This document shows positions 17,161-26,126 of a stretch of DNA of 64,000 nucleotides, one piece after another. The stretch covers positions 1 to 64,000 of the forward strand of contig NZ_CANCLE010000001.1 in assembly GCF_947378715.1 (NCBI RefSeq), in the 5' to 3' direction. The DNA is from Phenylobacterium aquaticum (GTDB lineage: Bacteria; Pseudomonadota; Alphaproteobacteria; Caulobacterales; Caulobacteraceae). Under the pieces are notes generated by a model. That model made no database searches. It was given only the letters and a program-made list of their open reading frames with translations, and was not told the origin of the DNA. Numbering within the stretch: the stretch's first letter is position 1; the number at the start of each line of letters is the position of its first letter. A program made the translations under genes and the position numbers.

Positions 17161-17982
17161 ATGATCCGTCTCTCCAAACCCTTTACCACCACGGTGGCGG
17201 TCGCGGCCCTGACCCTGGCGCTGGGCGCCTGCTCGGCCCTGCGGCCGGTCATGGGCCTCCTGCGCCCTGCCCACGCCACAGCGCCGGGCGACGCCACCGC
17301 CTATGGCGCCAGCAAGCTCAGCGGCTATCTCGGCCCCGACGCCATTGACGGCAAGACCCTGCTGGGCCCGCCGCCCGCGCCGGACTCCCTGCGCGGCCAG
17401 GCCGATCGCCAGGCCTATGAACAGACCCGCGCCCTGCAGGGGTCCCCCCGCTGGGCCGCCGCCATCCGCGACAACGACATCTGGGCTGGCGGGGCCCTGG
17501 AACGCTATTCCTGCGCCGCCGGCCGCCAGATCAGCTCCCAGGCGACACCAGCGGTCTGGAAGCTGCTGCATCGTATGGAACTCGACGTCCGCACGGTCGG
17601 CACCCCTGCCAAGGACTTCTACAATCGCAGCCGGCCGATGATCGGCGACGACCGGCCGATCTGCATCCCCCGCGAGGGCTGGATGAAGACCAACGCCTCC
17701 TATCCCTCCGGCCACGCCATGGTCGGCTGGTCCTGGGCCCTGGTCCTGGCCGAGATGGCGCCGGCCAACACCGACGCCCTGCTCGGCGCCGGCAAGGCGA
17801 TCGGCGACAGCCGCTGGATCTGCGGCGTGCACTATCAGAGCGATGTGGAGGCCGGCCGCGTCCTGGGCGCCGCCATGCTGGCCCGCGAGCACGCCGAGCC
17901 GCAGTTCCTGGCCGACTTCGCCAAGGCCAAGGCTGAACTGGCCAAGGCCCCCTCGCGCACGGCGGCCTGCCCCGCCGACTAA
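17161..17982 (+). CDS. Class A acid phosphatase (PAP2 superfamily), probable lipoprotein
   Basis: A 273-residue PhoN-type non-specific acid phosphatase. The N-terminus is a signal sequence with a lipobox-like LALGAC (Cys at about residue 23), suggesting an envelope-anchored form. The three PAP2 motifs are visible: KDFYNRSRP, YPSGHAMVGW (catalytic histidine) and GDSRWICGVHYQSDVEAGR. Expected to release phosphate from organic esters in the periplasm. Its stop overlaps the convergent GNAT gene. Confidence 0.9.
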   Translation: MIRLSKPFTTTVAVAALTLALGACSALRPVMGLLRPAHATAPGDATAYGASKLSGYLGPDAIDGKTLLGPPPAPDSLRGQADRQAYEQTRALQGSPRWAAAIRDNDIWAGGALERYSCAAGRQISSQATPAVWKLLHRMELDVRTVGTPAKDFYNRSRPMIGDDRPICIPREGWMKTNASYPSGHAMVGWSWALVLAEMAPANTDALLGAGKAIGDSRWICGVHYQSDVEAGRVLGAAMLAREHAEPQFLADFAKAKAELAKAPSRTAACPAD

Positions 17983-18512
17983 CGCGCGATCGCGTAGACC
18001 ACGTGGGCGCGCAGCGGGTGGTCCGGAGTGAGCTTCGGATGATCGAAGTCACGGGTCGGGTCCGGGGTCATGCCGATCTTCCGCATCACCGCCTGGGAGG
18101 CCAGGTTGCCGCGCGCGGTGAAGGCGATCAGCTCATCGGTCGCGAGGTGAGCGAACGCCCAGTCGCGGGCGGCGGCCGCGCCTTCGCTGGCGAGGCCCGT
18201 GCCCCAGGTCTCCGGCGCCAGGCGCCAGCCCATCTCGATGGCCGGACCAACCGGCAGGGCGTCGGGCTTGACCACCATCAGGCCGATCAGGCCGACGATG
18301 CGGCGTTCCGCCTTCAGCTCGGCGGCCCAGAAACCGAAGCCGTGCTCGGCGATGTGGGCGTTGATGCGATCGGCCATGGCGTCGCTGCCGGCCCGGTCGA
18401 GGGTCCCGGCCAGCCAGGCGCCGACCCGGGGGTCGCCATTCACCAGGGCCAACTGCTCGCGGTCGGCCTCGCTGTGGATCCCGCGCAGGATCAGGCGGTC
18501 GGTCTCGATCAC
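17979..18512 (-). CDS. GNAT family N-acetyltransferase (RimJ/RimL-like)
   Basis: A 177-residue acetyltransferase of the RimJ type: ETDRLILRGI at the N-terminus, GLIGLMVV and GWRLAPETWGTGLASEGA as the acetyl-CoA-binding region (Q/RxxGxG/A variant), and NLASQAVMRKIGM near the end. I chose the GTG at 18512, which has GAGGA seven bases upstream and lies ten bases after the aguB stop. It is therefore last in the aguA-aguB-GNAT operon. A polyamine substrate is possible but unsupported. Confidence 0.82.
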   Translation of the reverse strand: MIETDRLILRGIHSEADREQLALVNGDPRVGAWLAGTLDRAGSDAMADRINAHIAEHGFGFWAAELKAERRIVGLIGLMVVKPDALPVGPAIEMGWRLAPETWGTGLASEGAAAARDWAFAHLATDELIAFTARGNLASQAVMRKIGMTPDPTRDFDHPKLTPDHPLRAHVVYAIAR

Positions 18513-18522
18513 GGATGGATCC

Positions 18523-19404
18523 TCAGCTGGTGGGGCGCGGACTGGCCAGCGCGCCATAGAGGTCGGTGCGGCGGTCGCGGAAGAAGCCCCAGGCCGCCCG
18601 GTGGCCGGCCAGGAAGTCGAGATCGAAGGTCGCTGTCAGCACGCCCTCGTCCTCGCGCCCGAACTCGGCGACCAGGTCGCCGCGATGGTCGGCGATGAAG
18701 GACGAGCCATAGAAGCCCTGGCCGCCGCCGACATAGCCGTCCCAGGGTTCGAAGCCCATGCGGTTGGCGCCGACCACCGGAATGACGTTGGAGACCGCAT
18801 GACCCTGCATGGCCCGTCGCCACGGCAGGGCGGTGTCGAGGGTGGGGTCATGCGGCTCTGTGCCGATGGCGGTGGGATAGAGCAGCACCTCGGCCCCCAT
18901 CAGGGCCATGGCCCGGGCGCATTCCGGGTACCACTGGTCCCAGCAGATGCCGACCCCGAGCCGGCCAAAGCGGGTGTCCCAGACCTTGAAGCCCGTGTCG
19001 CCGGGCCGGAAATAGTACTTCTCCTGATAGCCTGGACCGTCCGGGATATGGCTCTTGCGATAGAGGCCCATGGGCGCGCCGTCGGCGTCGATCATCACCA
19101 GGCTGTTGAAATAGTGCGGCCCCTCGCGCTCGAAGATCGAGATCGGCAGCACGACGCCCAGCTCGGCGGCCAGGGGGGCCAGGGCGGTCACGCAGGGATG
19201 CTCGCGCCAGGGATGGGCGGTGGCGAACCAGCGCTCCTCCTGGGTCACGCAGAAATAGGGGCCCTGGAAAAGCTCGGACGGCAGGATCACCTGGGCGCCC
19301 TTGGACGCCGCCTCGCGGATCAGGTCCTGGGTGCGGGCGATATTGTCGGCGAGGTCCAGGCCATAGTGAGTCTGAAGCGCGGCGACCGAGATCGTACGGG
19401 CCAT
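18523..19404 (-). CDS. aguB: N-carbamoylputrescine amidase
   Basis: A nitrilase-superfamily amidase of 293 residues that hydrolyses N-carbamoylputrescine to putrescine, CO2 and ammonia. The catalytic triad is visible as Glu44 (LPSELF), Lys117 (YRKSHIPDGPGY) and Cys154 (GICWDQWYPE). The segment EKYYFRPGDTGF and the C-terminal FRDRRTDLYG are characteristic of AguB. Its start overlaps the aguA stop by one base, giving a translationally coupled agmatine-to-putrescine pathway. Confidence 0.94.
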   Translation of the reverse strand: MARTISVAALQTHYGLDLADNIARTQDLIREAASKGAQVILPSELFQGPYFCVTQEERWFATAHPWREHPCVTALAPLAAELGVVLPISIFEREGPHYFNSLVMIDADGAPMGLYRKSHIPDGPGYQEKYYFRPGDTGFKVWDTRFGRLGVGICWDQWYPECARAMALMGAEVLLYPTAIGTEPHDPTLDTALPWRRAMQGHAVSNVIPVVGANRMGFEPWDGYVGGGQGFYGSSFIADHRGDLVAEFGREDEGVLTATFDLDFLAGHRAAWGFFRDRRTDLYGALASPRPTS

Positions 19405-20411
19405 CAGGCAGGCTCCTGCTGGGTGATGCAGTGGAAGGAGCCGCCGCCGGTCAATATGGCGTTGGATGGCAGGCCGATCACCGCGCGGTCGGGGAACAGG
19501 GCCTGGAGCCCTTGCAGCGCCAGGTCGGCGGCCTGGCCGGGTTCATAGACCGGCATGATCACCGCCTGGTTGGCGATGATGAAGTTCATGTGGCTGGCCG
19601 GCGCGGCGCGACCGTCGGAGCCCTCGATCCAGCCCGGCGACGGGATGCGGGTGACCTTCAGCGGCCGACCGTCGGCATCGACGGCCTCGCCCAGCCGGCG
19701 GGCGCAGTCGTCATAGGCCTCGACGTTCAGATCGCCCCGACCCCAGGCGACGGGACAGACCACGTGACCCGGCGCGACGAAGCGGGCCAGATTGTCGACG
19801 TGGCCGTCGGTGTGGTCGTTGGCGAGGCCCTCGCCCAGCCAGACCAGCTTGCGGGCGCCCAGGGCCTTGGCCAGCGCCGCCTCGGCGAGGGCGGCGGTCC
19901 AGCCCGGGTTGCGGTTGGGGTTCAGCAGGCACTGGCCGGTGGTGAGGATGGTCCCCGCCCCGTCATGGTCCAGGGCGCCGCCTTCCATGATCAGGTCATT
20001 GGCGACGAGCGGCGTGCCCGCCGCGACTGCGATCTGGCCGGCGACCTCTTCGTCATGGTCCATGATGTACTTGCCGCCCCAGCCATTGAACCGGAAGCCC
20101 TGGGCCACGGCGCCGTTCGGTCCCTTGGCGAAGATCGGTCCGGTGTCGCGCAGCCAGATGTCGCCGAACCTGCCCGGCACGATCTCGATGCCGGGGACGT
20201 CGCCCAGCTGGGCGCGGGCGGCGGCCTCGCCCTCGGGGGAGCCGGTCATCAGCCGCACCTGCTCGGCGCCGGGCCCGGCCAGGGCGCGGGCCAGGGCGGC
20301 GACCTCTCCCTGGGCGACCGCAATGTCCTCCTGCCAGAGCTCGGCATGGCTGGGGAAGCCCAGCCACATGGCCTTGTGGGGCGCCCATTCGGCGGGAACG
20401 GTCAGGGTCAT
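19404..20411 (-). CDS. aguA: Agmatine deiminase
   Basis: A 335-residue peptidyl-arginine-deiminase-family enzyme that converts agmatine to N-carbamoylputrescine. Conserved features are EWAPHKAMWLGFPS at the N-terminus, RDTGPIF, the MEGGALDHDG segment, DGHVDNLARF, and the catalytic cysteine Cys328 in GGGSFHCITQQ. GAGGA six bases before the ATG supports the start. First gene of the aguA-aguB-GNAT operon. No arginine decarboxylase is in the window. Confidence 0.94.
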   Translation of the reverse strand: MTLTVPAEWAPHKAMWLGFPSHAELWQEDIAVAQGEVAALARALAGPGAEQVRLMTGSPEGEAAARAQLGDVPGIEIVPGRFGDIWLRDTGPIFAKGPNGAVAQGFRFNGWGGKYIMDHDEEVAGQIAVAAGTPLVANDLIMEGGALDHDGAGTILTTGQCLLNPNRNPGWTAALAEAALAKALGARKLVWLGEGLANDHTDGHVDNLARFVAPGHVVCPVAWGRGDLNVEAYDDCARRLGEAVDADGRPLKVTRIPSPGWIEGSDGRAAPASHMNFIIANQAVIMPVYEPGQAADLALQGLQALFPDRAVIGLPSNAILTGGGSFHCITQQEPA

Positions 20412-20475
20412 GGCGATCCTCGAGACATGAGACGCGGGCAGATGGGCGGCTCTGAGCGCAACGTCAAGCGCGCAT

Positions 20476-20508
20476 AAGAAAAGGGGCGGCCCGTTGCCGG
20501 ACCGCCCC
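20476..20508 (-). terminator. Intrinsic terminator of the TonB-dependent receptor gene
   Basis: On the minus strand a GC stem (arms GGGGCGG 20483-20489 and CCGCCCC 20502-20508, with extra pairs inside) is followed by TTTTCTT. It lies 27 bases past the receptor stop codon. A standard rho-independent terminator. Confidence 0.8.
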
Positions 20509-20534
20509 CCAGATCTTGTCGTCCGATCAGACGC

Positions 20535-23500
20535 TTAGAACTCGTAGCGCAGACCGAGCTGGACGTACCAGAGCGAGGCGGCCGCATTCTGGGTCTTGGT
20601 GACCGAGGTCGGGACCTGCGAGTACTTGTAGCGGGGGCAGGCGGCGCTGGTCGAGGCGATGGCCACGCCATTGGCGTCGGCGCAGTCAACCTTCACCAGG
20701 ACCTGATCGCCATATTCCGCGACACGGCCCCACTTGTTGTTGACCAGGTTCAGGACGTTGCGAACGTCGAGGTTCACCTTGATCTTGTGACCCTCGAAGA
20801 AGGACGGCAGTTCCTGGCTGAACTGCATGTCCAGGCGGCCGATCGGCGCATTGGTCTTGGAGTACTTATCGACCAGGGCGTTGTTCGGCAGACCGAAGTT
20901 GGTCACGTAGCGCTTGAAGTTGTCGTAGTCCGCCTGGGTGGCGAAGGTCACCAGACCGACATTGAGGTCGGCGGTGTTGGTGTCACCCTTGAAGTCCGGA
21001 ACATAGAGTTCCTGCGCCGTCTTGGTCACACCGAAGACCGCACTGCGGCCGCTGGCGCGGTCGCTCATCAGGAAGCTGAAAGGACGGCCGTCCTGACGTT
21101 CAGCGAACAGGCTGACGCGGGTCATGTTGTCGCCGAAGAAGGCGTGGTGATAGCCGAACTCGAACTTGTAGCGATTGCCGATCTCGTAGACCGAGCGGCC
21201 CAGGGTGTCGCGGTTCGGGTCCTGGCCGGCCGGGGCGCTGCCATAGAGCGAGCCAGCGGTGGTGCCGAAGAACAGGCCGGGAGTCAGATCCTTCAGCTGC
21301 TGGTGCGCGTAACCTATGCCGAAATCACCGCCCCAATCGAAGGTCTTCGAAGCGCCGACAGCCACCGTATAGGAGTGGCCCTTGGAGCTGTTGCCGACGA
21401 TCAGGTCGTTGTTCGAGCCCAGGTTGGACGAGGTCTTACCCGCCACCGTGGCGGCCAGGCCGTCATAGCGGATACGGCCGTCCGGCAGGAACTGCTGGAC
21501 GCCGTTGATCGTCAGAGGCTGGGAGCGGTTGTCGAAATAGGTGACGTCGTGGTTGGTCTTGATGGCCACCACGTCGGCCGACAGACGCCAGCCGTCGCCC
21601 ACGGTCCAGGAGCCCGAGAGGAAGGATTTCCACTGGCTGGGCATCTGGAAGGAGGGGTCGAGGGCGATCACGGCGCCCAGGGGCGGGATCAGCGGGGTCC
21701 CGGTCAGGGTGCCCTGCTGCAGCTGCTGGATCACGGTCGGGACGGTGTAGCCGAAGGTCGGATCGGCGGACAGATTGTCCAGGCCGGCCGAGCCGATGGC
21801 GTTGGTGAAGCCGCCGGCGCCGGTCGTTTCGGTGAAGCCGGTGGCGGTGCGGTTGATGGTAACGCCGGTGGTGGCGTAGCCGGTGTTGTAGAAGGGCGCG
21901 CCGGTGATCACGTCCGGAGTGCCGCCCGAGAACAGACCGAAGCCCGCGCTCAGCTTGATATTGCTGGCCGGGGTCCAGATGGCCGAGACGCGCGGCATCA
22001 GGATCTTCTGGCCGTCAATGGTCTTCTGGTTGGAATAGCCGTTCCGGGCCAGGAAGTTCGGATTGAAGATCGGCTTGTCGGATTCCGAGTACCAGTCGTA
22101 GCGGGCGCCGACGGCGACCTTCAGGTCCGGCGTGACCGTCAGGGTGTCCTGCAGGAAGACCGAATAGGTCCAGTAGGGCGAGTTGTAGGCTGCATCCGCC
22201 GGGTTGCCGGAAACGGCGTTCTGGTAGCTGAGCGAGCCCGCCTTGCCAGCCGCGAAGTCGGCCAGGGAGTCGAAGTAGTACAGGCCGTGGGACTGCGGCA
22301 CGAAGACGTCGAAGGGCTTGGCTTCGCGGGCCTGGGCGCCGAACTTCAGCAGGTGGTCGCTGGCGACATATTCACCGACGAACTGGTAGCGGGTCTCTTC
22401 CTCGGCCAGCTTGTTGTAGTGGCGGAACTGGTCGGGGCCGAAGCGGACGGTGTCGAAGCCGCTGGCGCAGCTGGTCAGGGTCGCGTCGGAGGTCGGCGCG
22501 GTGCAGACCGAGACGTCGGCGTAGTTCTGGCCGCTCGGAGGCGTCTGGGAGTTGGTGTACTTGCGGGTCGTCGCCTTGAACGTGGTCGACAGATTGTCGG
22601 TCCAGTTCGAGTGCAGTTCGACCGTGGTCGCCGTGTCGACGTTGTCGACCACGTACCAGGCCGACGCCAGGTTGGCCGTGGTGGCGCTGAGGTTGAAGGT
22701 GTTGGTCGTCATCGACTCGGCGCGGCGATAAGTGACGCTCGCCCGGTGCCGGTCGGTGATGTTCCAGTCCAGCTTCACCGAGTACTTTTCGTCCAGCACC
22801 GGGGTGGTGGTCGGGATACCCAACGTGTTGAACTTGCTCTTGTAGACGGTGTTGTAGGTGTTGGCGACGGAGTCGATCGTCGACTGGGTCAGGCCGTTCA
22901 GGAAGATGTTGGCGGCGCCGGAGCCGGGCGCGCCGAAGAGCGTCGGGGCGATCGATTCGTACTTTTCATAGGACGCCGCGAAGAAGGCGTGGTCCTGCCA
23001 GATCGGGCCCGAGAGGAAGGCGCCGTAGTTCTTCTGGCTGATCTTTTGCTTGATGGTGGTGTCTTCGCTCTTCTTCCCGACCATGCCGTCGTTCAGATAG
23101 TTGTCGAAGAGAATGCCGTGGAACTGATTGCCACCGGACTTCAGAACGATGTTCAAGGCGCCGCCGACGAAGTCGCCGTTTTCAACGTCGGTCGGAACCG
23201 CCGCGATGGCGAACTGCTCGACCGCGTCCAGGGTCACCGGGCCACGGTTGGTGGTCAGGCCGCCCTGGTTCAGACCGAAATTGTCCTGGGTGGTGACGCC
23301 ATCGACCGCGAGGCGGTTGAAGCGCGGGTTGGAGCCGGCGATCGAGACGCCGCCGGCATTGGTGCCAGACCGGCCGCCGGAGATGTCCTGGGCGACCAGG
23401 ATGTCGTGGCGGGCCAGGTCGCGCGGATCGCGGTCGACGCTGACGATGGTGGCGATGGCGTCCTTGCCGAGCACGGTCTTGGGACCGGAGTCCTTGTCGC

Positions 23501-23882
23501 GGTTGACGGTGCCGGTGACCACCAGTTCAGCGACTTCGGCGGACTCCACGTCCGCGTCGAGGCTGAAGGTCTGGCCGACCTGGAGATAGATGGCGTCGAA
23601 GGCCTTGGCCGCGTGGCCCGGGGCGGTGATGGTCACCTTATAGGGACCGCCGACCCGCAGGCCGCGGACGTCGAAGTCGCCGTTGGCGTCGCTCATGGTC
23701 ACGACCCGCGTGCCCGACGGGGTGTGAACGACGGTGACGGTGGCCTTGCCGACCGGCGCGCCCGACGCGGTGACGGCGCCGTGCAGGGACGAGGTCGTCT
23801 CCTGCGCGTAGACCGCCGACGACATGGCGCAGACGAGGGCGGTCAGAGCCGCTCCGCCCGCGAGCCTTTTCAGATACGTCAT
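20535..23882 (-). CDS. Oar-like TonB-dependent outer-membrane receptor
   Basis: A 1115-residue outer-membrane transporter. Signal peptide (residues 1-26, ending AVYAQ), then a carboxypeptidase-regulatory-like beta-sandwich (about 30-115; LHGAVTASGAPVGKATVTV), a plug domain (about 115-260) and a large beta barrel ending in a terminal aromatic (LRYEF), typical for outer-membrane insertion. Substrate unknown; this class often handles large peptides, glycans or protein-derived ligands. The start has an excellent GGAGGGG. A terminator follows. An antisense frame of over 1000 codons exists but is a composition artefact. Confidence 0.93.
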   Translation of the reverse strand: MTYLKRLAGGAALTALVCAMSSAVYAQETTSSLHGAVTASGAPVGKATVTVVHTPSGTRVVTMSDANGDFDVRGLRVGGPYKVTITAPGHAAKAFDAIYLQVGQTFSLDADVESAEVAELVVTGTVNRDKDSGPKTVLGKDAIATIVSVDRDPRDLARHDILVAQDISGGRSGTNAGGVSIAGSNPRFNRLAVDGVTTQDNFGLNQGGLTTNRGPVTLDAVEQFAIAAVPTDVENGDFVGGALNIVLKSGGNQFHGILFDNYLNDGMVGKKSEDTTIKQKISQKNYGAFLSGPIWQDHAFFAASYEKYESIAPTLFGAPGSGAANIFLNGLTQSTIDSVANTYNTVYKSKFNTLGIPTTTPVLDEKYSVKLDWNITDRHRASVTYRRAESMTTNTFNLSATTANLASAWYVVDNVDTATTVELHSNWTDNLSTTFKATTRKYTNSQTPPSGQNYADVSVCTAPTSDATLTSCASGFDTVRFGPDQFRHYNKLAEEETRYQFVGEYVASDHLLKFGAQAREAKPFDVFVPQSHGLYYFDSLADFAAGKAGSLSYQNAVSGNPADAAYNSPYWTYSVFLQDTLTVTPDLKVAVGARYDWYSESDKPIFNPNFLARNGYSNQKTIDGQKILMPRVSAIWTPASNIKLSAGFGLFSGGTPDVITGAPFYNTGYATTGVTINRTATGFTETTGAGGFTNAIGSAGLDNLSADPTFGYTVPTVIQQLQQGTLTGTPLIPPLGAVIALDPSFQMPSQWKSFLSGSWTVGDGWRLSADVVAIKTNHDVTYFDNRSQPLTINGVQQFLPDGRIRYDGLAATVAGKTSSNLGSNNDLIVGNSSKGHSYTVAVGASKTFDWGGDFGIGYAHQQLKDLTPGLFFGTTAGSLYGSAPAGQDPNRDTLGRSVYEIGNRYKFEFGYHHAFFGDNMTRVSLFAERQDGRPFSFLMSDRASGRSAVFGVTKTAQELYVPDFKGDTNTADLNVGLVTFATQADYDNFKRYVTNFGLPNNALVDKYSKTNAPIGRLDMQFSQELPSFFEGHKIKVNLDVRNVLNLVNNKWGRVAEYGDQVLVKVDCADANGVAIASTSAACPRYKYSQVPTSVTKTQNAAASLWYVQLGLRYEF

Positions 23883-24223
23883 ATGGAATCCCCTCCATCA
23901 AGCATCGCAGGCCGCCAGCCCGGCCACCTCGATTTCGCCACCCTATAGACCGGAAATCGCCACGGTGGGTGACGCTTTTGTTACGGTCGCGAGGAGTCGT
24001 GACAGTGCTGCGCGAAAGACACGCATCGCCCTCTACGGCCTCGTGGGGGCCGAGCCCGGGGTCGCGGAGGCCAAGGCGGGGTGCTCGGCCCGCAAAGCTT
24101 TATCCGTACAGGGATTGAGTGTCCGGGCTCGTGGCGCCTGACGGGGCCGGATGGGCTCCGACCCTGGTGCGATTGGTCGCACTGTTTTCGACCAGACGGG
24201 CTCACGCCCCCCCCGTAGTCGGG
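23883..24223. other. Intergenic region between the TonB receptor start and msrA end
   Basis: A 341-bp stretch without a convincing gene. It should hold the receptor promoter and 5' leader on the minus strand. An inverted repeat GGGCCGAGC (24047-24055)/GCTCGGCCC (24083-24091) with a GC-rich 27-nt loop is the main structure seen. I checked for a cobalamin riboswitch and did not find its conserved boxes. Confidence 0.4.
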
Positions 24224-24802
24224 TCAGTGGCCGCCCCACACCGCCTTGAGCCGGGCGTCGCGGCCGCAGCCGACGCGATAGGCGCCGTAGGCCACCGGGT
24301 TCTTGGCCGCGTAGTCCTGGTGATAGTCCTCGGCCATCCAGAAGGTCGAGGCCGGCAGGATGGTGGTCGCCACCGGCCGCTTCAGGGCCTTGGCCACCTG
24401 GGCCTTGACCTGTTCCGCCGCCGCCCGCTCGGCCGGATCGGCCACGAAGACGGCAGTGTGATAGCTGGGGCCAAAGTCGCAGATCTGGCCATTGGGATCG
24501 GTCGGGTCGATGTGGTGGAAGAAGGCGTCCACCAGCTGCGGATAGCTGACCTTGGCGGGGTCATAGGTCACCTTGATCGATTCCAGGTGGCCCTCATGGT
24601 TCTCATAGGTCGGGTTCCTGCGCTGGCCGCCGGAATAGCCGACCACCACGGCCTTGACGCCGGGGGTGTGCTGGATGTCGTGCTCGGCCGACCAGAAGCA
24701 GCCGCCGGCGAAGATCGCGGTCTTGTAGGCGTCGGCGGCGGGGGCGGACCCCGCCACGGCGAGGGCGGCGACGGCGGCGGCGAGGAACAGCGGACGGTTC
24801 AT
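24224..24802 (-). CDS. msrA: Periplasmic peptide-methionine (S)-S-oxide reductase
   Basis: A 192-residue MsrA that reduces methionine-S-sulfoxide in oxidised proteins. An N-terminal signal peptide (residues 1-23, ending GSAPAAD) sends it to the periplasm. The catalytic Cys35 lies in AGGCFWSAEHD, followed by GYSGGQRRNPTYENHEGHLE and the usual HxDPTDPNGQ-type segment. The residue after GCFW is Ser instead of the common Cys, and a C-terminal Cys in YRVGCGRD is a candidate resolving cysteine. It lies 71 bp downstream of the bufferin operon in the same direction with no clear promoter between, so it may be co-expressed. Confidence 0.93.
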   Translation of the reverse strand: MNRPLFLAAAVAALAVAGSAPAADAYKTAIFAGGCFWSAEHDIQHTPGVKAVVVGYSGGQRRNPTYENHEGHLESIKVTYDPAKVSYPQLVDAFFHHIDPTDPNGQICDFGPSYHTAVFVADPAERAAAEQVKAQVAKALKRPVATTILPASTFWMAEDYHQDYAAKNPVAYGAYRVGCGRDARLKAVWGGH

Positions 24803-24873
24803 CGGAAACTCCAGATCAGGTCGGCAAAAAGTCTACGCGGCCAGAGCGTCGAAGGATGCTCCGGCCGGATCGA

Positions 24874-25341
24874 TCAATCCAGCTTGAAGGCGCGGTCGAG
24901 GCTGAACCGGCCGCCGCCCCGGGCGATCAGATAGATCAAGAGGCCCGCCCAGCTGAGGTGGGTCGGCCAGGCGTCGGGATAGACGAAGACCTCGATCACC
25001 GTGGTCATGCCCAGGAAGGCCAGGGCCGAGAAACGGGTGAACAGGCCCAGCACCAGCAGGATCGAGAACAGGTGTTCGGAGTAGGTGGCCAGGTGGGCGG
25101 CGATGTCCGACGGGATCAGCGGGACGCGATAGTCCTCGCGGAACAGGGTGTAGGTCCCGTCGGTGATGTGCAGGATCCCGTCGACCTTGCTGCGGCCCGA
25201 CATGAAGAACACCCCGGCCACGCCCAGGCGGGTGATGAGGGCGATGGCGTCGTCCGGGATCAGGCGTTGGGCGAGGCCGGCGAAGGCGCGCACGGGGTTG
25301 GCGAGCGCGGGGGCGGCCACGCCAGGGGCGAGATCGGTCAT
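24874..25341 (-). CDS. DoxX family membrane protein of the bufferin operon
   Basis: A 155-residue integral membrane protein with about four helices. DoxX signatures are RLGVAGVFFMSGRSKVDG at the N-terminal half and the second half LATYSEHLFSILLVLGLFTRFSALAFLGMT. DoxX-type proteins are linked to quinone-dependent redox reactions. Here it is the fourth gene of a gigABCD-like operon, 12 bases after the DUF2063 gene, with AGGAG before the start. Its role may be supplying or draining electrons for the peptide modification, which is inference. Confidence 0.86.
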   Translation of the reverse strand: MTDLAPGVAAPALANPVRAFAGLAQRLIPDDAIALITRLGVAGVFFMSGRSKVDGILHITDGTYTLFREDYRVPLIPSDIAAHLATYSEHLFSILLVLGLFTRFSALAFLGMTTVIEVFVYPDAWPTHLSWAGLLIYLIARGGGRFSLDRAFKLD

Positions 25342-25352
25342 GTCAGGGGCTC

Positions 25353-26126
25353 CTAGTCGGATGAGGGGCGCAGGCGCACGAAGGCGCCGGCGGCGATGAG
25401 GGTGGCGAACAGGGGGGCGAGCGCCAGGCCAGGCTCCGCCGCCAGGGCGAGACCGGCGGCCTGGGCCAGGGGCTGACCCTGGCGGCAGGCGTCGAGAAAG
25501 GCGAAGCCGCCTGGGCTGAGGTGGTGGATCTCGATCTCCAGCCCGGGGCGCAGGATCAGCACGGCCGAGGCCGCGTCATCGAGCTCCAGCGCCTCGGGCG
25601 CGGTCTCCGCAGACCTCAGGCTGGACCAGAGCCTGGCGAGGCCGTCGTCGAAGGCGGCGATCCGGGCGCTGGGGTGCAGGTCGGCGACGGTCGCCGCGAA
25701 GGCTTCGCCATCCAGGCGTTCGAAGGCGGCGGCGTCGAGCGACGAGGCGTCGGCCGCCAGATGGGCGGCCGTCCAGGCCAGGTCCAGGGCCGCCAGGCCC
25801 TGGAGGAAAGGCATGTCCGCAGCGGGCGGGAACTGGGCCAGCCAGTCGGGAAAGCCCTGGCCATAGTCCAGCAGGGAGGCGCGGGCCGGCGGATGGTCGG
25901 CGGCGAAGCGGACGGCAGCCGCGGCCAGCCAGGCCTCGCCCGTCACCTGCGCCACGCTGGGGAAATTGGCGACCAGGGCGTCGGCGCAGCCCTTGGCCAC
26001 GGTGTTGCGATAGACGCTGAGGCCCGCCGCGCCAGCCTCGGCGTCATCCCACCAAGGGATGAGCGCGTCATCCTTCCCCGCCAGAGCGGCGGCGAAGGCG
26101 TCCTGGAAGCGGGTCAGGTCAAGCAT
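25353..26126 (-). CDS. bufC: DUF2063 peptide-modification partner (BufC/HvfC family)
   Basis: A 257-residue protein. The N-terminal DUF2063 domain (LTRFQDAFAAALAG... SVYRNTVAKGCADALVANFPSV) is the region that in homologues recruits the precursor peptide and partners the DUF692 enzyme. The C-terminal half is winged-helix-like (PGLEIEIHHLSPGGFAFLDAC). The start overlaps the end of the DUF692 gene by eight bases, so translation is coupled. It is expected to form a complex with the MNIO enzyme and present BufA to it. Confidence 0.86.
   Translation of the reverse strand: MLDLTRFQDAFAAALAGKDDALIPWWDDAEAGAAGLSVYRNTVAKGCADALVANFPSVAQVTGEAWLAAAAVRFAADHPPARASLLDYGQGFPDWLAQFPPAADMPFLQGLAALDLAWTAAHLAADASSLDAAAFERLDGEAFAATVADLHPSARIAAFDDGLARLWSSLRSAETAPEALELDDAASAVLILRPGLEIEIHHLSPGGFAFLDACRQGQPLAQAAGLALAAEPGLALAPLFATLIAAGAFVRLRPSSD

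Noticed and set aside
20787..23948. Antisense open frame of 1053 codons opposite the TonB-dependent receptor
   Set aside because: Composition artefact of GC-rich DNA; the translation is Gly/Val/Arg-rich without domains, while the opposite strand has a complete receptor with signal peptide, plug and barrel.
24223..24240. GCCACTG on the minus strand, reminiscent of a cobalamin riboswitch segment
   Set aside because: It is simply the last codons and stop of msrA, and none of the other B12 boxes occur upstream of the TonB receptor.
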